Below, one piece after another: positions 31,417-34,938 of a stretch of 34,938 bases of DNA. The notes under the pieces are model-generated. The model saw only the letters and a list, made by a program, of their open reading frames with translations, was not told where the DNA came from and searched no databases. Made by a program: the position numbers and the translations under genes. Each line of letters opens with the position of its first letter. Positions within the stretch are counted from its first letter, which is position 1. The stretch lies in the NCBI GenBank assembly GCA_964362625.1, contig CAYIFA010000004.1:1-34938 (forward strand), given 5' to 3'. The stretch comes from CAYIFA01 sp964362625 (GTDB lineage: Bacteria > Patescibacteriota > Minisyncoccia > 1-14-0-10-42-19).

Positions 31417-33297
31417 TTATTTATCATTAACATCCTCACTCTCAACGTCCTTCGGTTTTTCGCCCCCGGTTCCCGTTGACCCGGGCCCTTCTGTTCCCGT
31501 TTTATACATCGCCTCTCCTATCTTGCTCAACTCCTGCGAAAGCTCCCCAGAGGCCTTCTTAATATCTTCTATATTATCCCCATCTTTAACTTTTTTCAAT
31601 GCATCAATTTTGGAATTAACTGTGGATTTCACTTCCTCCGAAGCCTTATCTCCGGCGTCGCGCAACGCTTTTTCAGAGCTGTAAATCAATGAATCGGCGG
31701 CATTTCTAACCTCAATTTGCTCGCGCTTCTTTTTGTCTTCGGCGCCATGCGCTTCAGCATCTTTCTTCATTCGCTCTATTTCATCTTTTGAAAGGCCGCT
31801 TGATGCTTCAATGCGGATTGACTGTGATTTTCCGGTTGCTTTGTCCTTGGCCGCGACCGACAGAATGCCATTGGCATCAATGTCGAAAGAAACCTCAACT
31901 TGCGGCATGCCGCGGGGTGAGGGCGGAATGCCGTCCAGGATAAACCGGCCGAGAGTTTTATTGCCGGAAGCCAGTTCCCGCTCGCCTTGCAAAACATGAA
32001 TTTCAACTGAAGTTTGATTATCCGCCGCAGTTGAAAAAATCTGATTTTTCGAAACAGGAATAGTGGTATTTTTTTCAATCAATTTGGTCATCACTCCGCC
32101 AAGCGTTTCCAAACCCAAAGATAGCGGCGTAACATCCAATAGTAAGATGTCTTTTACATCCCCCTGCATAATTCCGGCTTGCACTGCCGCGCCAATTGCC
32201 ACCACCTCGTCGGGATTGATCGATTTGTTCGGTTCTTTGCCGAACAATTCCCGCACTCGATTCTGGATCGCGGGCATCCGGGTTTGCCCTCCAACCATTA
32301 TTATTTCGTCTATATCAGACAGCTTGAACCCAGCCGCGTCCACCGCGCGTTTGGTTATTTCTATCGAGCGGTCAATATAATCCCCCACTAGCTCCTCTAA
32401 TTTCGCGCGGGTCATTTTTAATAGTAAATGTTTTGGTCCGGCCGCGTCCGAAGTTATAAACGGAATATTTATTTCGGTTTCCGGCGTGCTCGAAAGTTCT
32501 TGCTTGGCTTTTTCCGCGGCGTCTTTCAGCCGCTGGAGCGCTAGGGTGTCTTTAGAAACATCCACCCCGGACTCCTTTTTAAATTCGTCTATAATCCACT
32601 TAATTATTCTTTGGTCAAAATCATCACCGCCCAAATGCGTATCGCCGTCAGTTGCTTTTACCTCAATGGTGTCGGCGCTTACTTCCAAAACCGAAACGTC
32701 AAAAGTCCCGCCGCCAAAATCATACACGGCTATTTGCTCGTCTTTTTTCTTATTGAACCCATAAGCCAGCGCGGCCGCAGTCGGTTCATTCAAAATGCGG
32801 AGCACTTTTAGACCGGCGATTTCGCCGGCATCTTTGGTGGCTTTGCGCTGGGAATCGTCAAAGTACGCGGGCACCGTGATAATCGCCTCTTCGATTTTGC
32901 CCCCCAGCTTTGCCTCGGCGTCGTGCTTTAATTTTTGGAGTACCATTGCAGAAATTTCTTCCGGACGATAAGTCTTATCAGTAATTTTTATCACCACTCC
33001 TCCGTTCGGCGACTCGCTGATCTGATACGGCAAAACGGCCTTATCCTGCCCAACCTCTTTGTCCGAAAACTTACGGCCAATGAAGCGTTTGACTGAATAT
33101 ATGGTATTTAACGGGTTAGTAACCGCCTGCCGTTTGGCAAGCAATCCGACCAAGCGTTCCCCGGTTTTAGACATGGCGACAATTGACGGCGTGGTGCGTA
33201 CACCCTCGGAATTTTCTATAATCTTCGGCTCCCCGCCTTCTACAATAGCCATTGCCGAGTTGGTAGTGCCTAAATCTATACCTAGAATTTTGCTCAT
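31417..33297 (-). CDS. dnaK: Chaperone DnaK (Hsp70)
   Basis: The 626-residue ATP-driven chaperone opens with MSKILGIDLGTTNSAMAIVEGG, has VYDFGGGTFDVSVLEVS and IIMVGGQTRMPAIQ in the ATPase domain, the linker LLLDVTPLSLG, the substrate-binding beta domain (QTSVEIHVLQGERELA) and a helical lid ending in an acidic Gly-rich tail (EDVNDK). All parts have normal size. A TATAAA lies 6 nt before the ATG, so in addition to the CIRCE-controlled operon promoter an internal leaderless promoter is possible. Confidence 0.98.
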   Translation of the reverse strand: MSKILGIDLGTTNSAMAIVEGGEPKIIENSEGVRTTPSIVAMSKTGERLVGLLAKRQAVTNPLNTIYSVKRFIGRKFSDKEVGQDKAVLPYQISESPNGGVVIKITDKTYRPEEISAMVLQKLKHDAEAKLGGKIEEAIITVPAYFDDSQRKATKDAGEIAGLKVLRILNEPTAAALAYGFNKKKDEQIAVYDFGGGTFDVSVLEVSADTIEVKATDGDTHLGGDDFDQRIIKWIIDEFKKESGVDVSKDTLALQRLKDAAEKAKQELSSTPETEINIPFITSDAAGPKHLLLKMTRAKLEELVGDYIDRSIEITKRAVDAAGFKLSDIDEIIMVGGQTRMPAIQNRVRELFGKEPNKSINPDEVVAIGAAVQAGIMQGDVKDILLLDVTPLSLGLETLGGVMTKLIEKNTTIPVSKNQIFSTAADNQTSVEIHVLQGERELASGNKTLGRFILDGIPPSPRGMPQVEVSFDIDANGILSVAAKDKATGKSQSIRIEASSGLSKDEIERMKKDAEAHGAEDKKKREQIEVRNAADSLIYSSEKALRDAGDKASEEVKSTVNSKIDALKKVKDGDNIEDIKKASGELSQELSKIGEAMYKTGTEGPGSTGTGGEKPKDVESEDVNDK

Positions 33298-33302
33298 ATT
33301 TT

Positions 33303-33338
33303 ATTTATACTTAATACTTGATACTTAATACTAAATAC
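33303..33338. repeat. Short AT-rich direct repeats in the grpE-dnaK spacer
   Basis: TATACTTAATACTTGATACTTAATACT is made of about four copies of ATACTT(A/G)-type 8-9 base units and extends through the grpE stop. The internal dnaK -10 (TATAAA, 33304-33309) is within it. No gene content. (Only short units are quoted: ATACTTAAT, ATACTTGAT.). Confidence 0.5.
33304..33309 (-). promoter_or_regulatory. Possible internal dnaK -10 box, leaderless spacing
   Basis: Minus-strand TATAAA with 6 nt (TAAAAT) to the dnaK ATG at 33297. No good -35. AT-rich context raises the chance of a random match. Confidence 0.35.
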
Positions 33339-33843
33339 TGTGCTTATAAACTCCAACTTTTACTCTCGCCGGCCGCAATACCCTATCATGTATCATGTAC
33401 CCGGCTTGCAGCTCTTCAATAATTTTATTGTCTAAAGCGGCGTCAACCACACTTTCCTCGATTACCGCTTCGTGATGCGCCGGATCGAATATCTGGTTCG
33501 TCGTATCGATTTTTTTGATCCCGAACTTCTCCAAAAATCCTGTCAATTGCGTATAAGTATTTCTAACTCCCTCGTCCCCGGAGTGCATCGCGGCCTTTTC
33601 CAAACTATCCGCCACCCCAAGCATTTCCTTGAAAATCGCCAACCCCGAAAATTTCACAAATTCCTCAACCCGCCGTTCTTCGTCCTTTTTGTAATTTATA
33701 TAATCGGCTTTAGCTCTTTGCCAGCCTGATAAATAATCTTCCTTCTCTTTATGACAGACGTCCAGCTCGCGTTTTAATTTATCTATTTTTGTTTTTGCTT
33801 CATCTCGACCATCTTCTTCAATTATCTCCAATTCATCATTCAT
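33331..33843 (-). CDS. grpE: Nucleotide exchange factor GrpE
   Basis: The 170-residue protein has the long N-terminal coiled coil (KLKRELDVCHKEKEDYLSGWQRAKADYINYKKDEE), the helical four-helix region, and the beta domain with FDPAHHEAVIEE and GYMIHDRVLRPARVKVG. It releases ADP from DnaK. Its ATG overlaps the end of hrcA by 8 bases, so translation is coupled. The stop falls in the AT-rich repeat before dnaK. Confidence 0.97.
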   Translation of the reverse strand: MNDELEIIEEDGRDEAKTKIDKLKRELDVCHKEKEDYLSGWQRAKADYINYKKDEERRVEEFVKFSGLAIFKEMLGVADSLEKAAMHSGDEGVRNTYTQLTGFLEKFGIKKIDTTNQIFDPAHHEAVIEESVVDAALDNKIIEELQAGYMIHDRVLRPARVKVGVYKHSI

Positions 33844-34486
33844 ATATTTGTCTCATTATCGTCAAAGCTCGCTCATAATTCATTCTTTTGGGCCCGAGCG
33901 AAACAATAACCGAATCGCTATTTTCATCTTTAAAAAATATTGAACCGAAATACGCCCCGCTTTTAAATGGATGCTCGCTTCCGATATATACTCGAGGCCG
34001 CATCCGCGCCTTCTCGGCGTATATTCCGGCGAGGTCATCAATATTTTCCAGAATCTCGGCAAAAGCTCTGGCAATTGCATATTCTTTAAACTCCGGCTCA
34101 TCAAAAACCTCGTCAATTCCCGCGGAAATTACTTCCTCGTCATCGTCAAAAACCGCCACAAACATTTTCAAGCGCTTGGCCATTTTACGCACGGTTTGCT
34201 GGTCAATCTCAACCGTCATACGCACACCTGGTGTGTGTATGGAAAAAAGGTTGTCAACAAAATACCGGTAGGCCTTGTCAGTCGGAATCCGGCCGCCGGA
34301 AGTGTGCGGCTGTTCCAAATATCCCTCTTCGTCAAGTTCGGCCATAGCATTCCTAATGGTCGCCGGGCTTAAATCCAAATGGCCCCGCCTGCTTACCCGC
34401 TCCGAAGACACCGGATCAACGGTACGAATATAATCACGAATTATATATTCCAATATTGTTGATTCCCGTTCTTCCAATGTATGCAT
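33836..34486 (-). CDS. hrcA: Heat-inducible transcription repressor HrcA, short form
   Basis: The 216-residue repressor has the N-terminal winged helix (ERESTILEYIIRDYIRTVDPVSSERVSRRG...LSPATIRNAMAELDEEGYLEQPHTSGGRIPTDKAYRYFVD), the segment that binds CIRCE, and ends with the family C-terminus (VSLGPKRMNYERALTIMRQIYE). Usual HrcA has about 340 residues, so the central GAF-like and inserted domain is much reduced, as in other CPR members I know. Eight residues (IHTPGVRM) after the DNA-binding domain come from an inserted palindrome. A perfect CIRCE covers its own promoter, hence autoregulation. A -10 box ends 6 nt before the ATG. Confidence 0.93.
   Translation of the reverse strand: MHTLEERESTILEYIIRDYIRTVDPVSSERVSRRGHLDLSPATIRNAMAELDEEGYLEQPHTSGGRIPTDKAYRYFVDNLFSIHTPGVRMTVEIDQQTVRKMAKRLKMFVAVFDDDEEVISAGIDEVFDEPEFKEYAIARAFAEILENIDDLAGIYAEKARMRPRVYIGSEHPFKSGAYFGSIFFKDENSDSVIVSLGPKRMNYERALTIMRQIYE
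34218..34240. repeat. 23-bp palindrome, copy 2, inside hrcA
   Basis: ATACgCACACC-T-GGTGTGTGTAT: the same palindrome as 1921-1943, with central T and one G-T mismatch. It is read in frame as IHTPGVRM in HrcA between the winged helix and the next domain. Confidence 0.7.
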
Positions 34487-34492
34487 ATCCCC

Positions 34493-34521
34493 ATCTTAGT
34501 AAATTAGCACTCTCATGTCAA
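34493..34521 (-). promoter_or_regulatory. hrcA operon promoter, leaderless spacing
   Basis: Minus strand: perfect TTGACA (34521-34516), 17-base spacer, TAAGAT (34498-34493), 6 nt (GGGGAT), ATG 34486. TTGACA lies in the 9-nt centre of the CIRCE operator. Confidence 0.85.
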
Positions 34522-34530
34522 GAGTGCTAA
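34504..34530. promoter_or_regulatory. CIRCE operator
   Basis: TTAGCACTC, 9 bases, GAGTGCTAA: a perfect match to the HrcA-binding consensus. It covers the -35 of the hrcA-grpE-dnaK-dnaJ operon, so HrcA binding should block RNA polymerase until heat stress. Confidence 0.97.
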
Positions 34531-34553
34531 TTAACATATAAAAAACTGGCTTG

Positions 34554-34718
34554 CTATTTTCCACTTTCAATTCCCAATTTAGATTCAACGTATTTCATTC
34601 TCGCGAGCAAGTCCTCAAATTCATCTCGCCGCCCAAAATCACCACGTATTTCAGACACGTTTATTTCCCGTTCGTCATTTGTAGCTTTCTTTGACGTATA
34701 TAATATATATTTTATCAA
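34554..34718 (-). CDS. Possible small ORF or gene fragment, 54 codons
   Basis: A minus-strand frame from TTG 34718 to TAG 34554 gives a charged, helical product with ATNDEREINVSEIRGDFG and RRDEFEDLLARMKYVESKL. The composition looks protein-like, yet there is no ATG at the start, and the first part overlaps the promoter-like pair. It may be the end of a decayed gene. No family recognised. Confidence 0.3.
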   Translation of the reverse strand: MIKYILYTSKKATNDEREINVSEIRGDFGRRDEFEDLLARMKYVESKLGIESGK

Positions 34719-34723
34719 ACCCC

Positions 34724-34828
34724 TCAATAAGATGTCAATTCAATAAAAGGTGACCCCTTTATGAACTTGGCGGTTCGTTCTTCAAAGTCGTATTTACTAT
34801 CCTGACATGTGTCGGGGCTGTTTGTTTC
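34724..34828 (-). pseudogene. Remnant of a four-helix-bundle (S23-type) protein gene
   Basis: The minus strand reads DSKYDFEERTAKF, which matches the N-terminus of four-helix-bundle proteins of the 23S rRNA intervening-sequence (S23) family, common in CPR. No ATG precedes it in frame, and after AKF the frame runs into the hairpin at 34743-34762, is read as IKGSPFIELTSY and stops. Only the first helix start survives, so it is a decayed fragment. The match is short (about 13 residues) and recalled by eye. Confidence 0.45.
34743..34762. repeat. Hairpin element in the S23-type remnant
   Basis: ATAAAAGG-TGACC-CCTTTAT with one unpaired A. It lies where the four-helix-bundle frame ends, about 100 bases upstream of the transposase start. 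Confidence 0.45.
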
Positions 34829-34861
34829 TCATCTTTCCCGAGGACCGACCTCGTGGTAATC

Positions 34862-34867
34862 TATAAT
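34862..34867 (+). promoter_or_regulatory. -10 box of the transposase gene
   Basis: TATAAT, 7 nt before ATG 34875. No clear -35. Confidence 0.45.
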
Positions 34868-34874
34868 AATGGGA

Positions 34875-34938
34875 ATGAGATTAACACCATTTGTAAGTGG
34901 AGAATACTACCACCTTTATAACCGAGGCAATAGTAAGC
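34875..34938 (+). CDS. Y1 / REP-associated tyrosine transposase (3' partial)
   Basis: The first 21 codons read MRLTPFVSGEYYHLYNRGNS, then K at the window edge. The E-Y-Y-H-x-Y-N-R-G pattern is the N-terminal signature of REP-associated tyrosine transposases (TnpA-REP, IS200/IS605-related, Y1_Tnp). The HUH and Tyr catalytic motifs would be beyond the edge, so activity cannot be judged. ATG 34875 is chosen since TATAAT ends 7 nt before it; ATG 34869 is in frame too. Such enzymes process REP palindromes in other bacteria, which is relevant because several palindromic elements are dispersed in this window. Confidence 0.75.
   Translation, partial: MRLTPFVSGEYYHLYNRGNSK

Larger units (their letters stand above)
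34531..34868. other. Gene-poor stretch between CIRCE and the transposase start
   Basis: About 340 bases without an intact recognisable gene. On the minus strand it holds the remnant at 34724-34828 and a possible small ORF at 34554-34718. A hairpin ATAAAAGG-TGACC-CCTTTAT lies at 34743-34762. A TTGACA-18-TAAAAT promoter-like pair (34738-34733 and 34714-34709, minus strand) is present without a matching ATG downstream. Confidence 0.6.

Noticed and set aside
33303..33338. CRISPR-like array
   Set aside because: Units are 8-9 bases with no spacers of regular size and no cas genes in the window; the Cas4-like nuclease stands alone.
34565..34585. Second copy of the dnaK-dnaJ AT-rich repeat
   Set aside because: Only TTTCAATTCCCAATTT-like bases are shared, which is weak in AT-rich DNA.
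1..34938. tRNA or rRNA genes
   Set aside because: No cloverleaf or conserved rRNA segment was recognised by eye in the intergenic regions, which are nearly all too short.

Overview
This window looks like a chromosomal contig from a Candidate Phyla Radiation (Patescibacteria) bacterium, most likely a Parcubacteria-type lineage. The evidence is the mixture of genes: a secreted protein with two peptidoglycan-binding repeats of the type common in that group, SIMPL, DUF378, DUF192 and PEGA proteins, a short ProRS without an editing domain, a short HrcA, an N-acyl-D-amino-acid deacylase inside the cell-shape cluster, near absence of Shine-Dalgarno sequences, and many start/stop overlaps. The assignment is inference from gene content; no rRNA or tRNA gene was seen. 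A run of 100 N at 17102-17201 marks a scaffold gap inside rseP.

Layout. 1-7756 (+) is an envelope and accessory region: FN3/peptidoglycan-binding protein, membrane-anchored HExxH metalloprotease, orphan sensor histidine kinase, SIMPL, DUF378 and DUF192 proteins, a polytopic membrane protein and an anchored beta-propeller protein. 7813-9180 (-) is cysS, divergent from ctpA-rplI-pyrG (9342-12648, +). murA (-) converges on pyrG across a 36-bp perfect palindrome. A PEGA protein, a first mreB, two small ORFs, frr and rseP follow (14064-17462, +). Next comes a tight run proS-mreB-mreC-mreD-deacylase-ftsW-murG-gltX-M23 peptidase (17539-27453, +), which joins cell-shape control and septal/lateral wall synthesis with two tRNA synthetases. 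A PD-(D/E)XK nuclease, an Ada-type zinc protein (-) and rpmA come next. The heat-shock operon hrcA-grpE-dnaK-dnaJ-membrane protein (34486 to 29732, -) has a perfect CIRCE operator. The last 64 bases begin a Y1/REP-associated transposase.

Two structural themes cut across the genes. First, a -10 hexamer lies exactly 6 nt before the ATG at nine starts (7-8 nt at four more), so transcription should begin at or next to the start codon and the mRNAs should be leaderless. Second, short palindromic repeats of several families have entered genes and leaders: in frame in the peptidoglycan-binding protein, the histidine kinase, gltX and hrcA, at the stop codon of the nuclease gene, and between a leaderless ATG and the annotated cysS start, where they create a 29-codon upstream ORF overlapping cysS. 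A transposase of the class that mobilises REP-type palindromes starts at the right edge.
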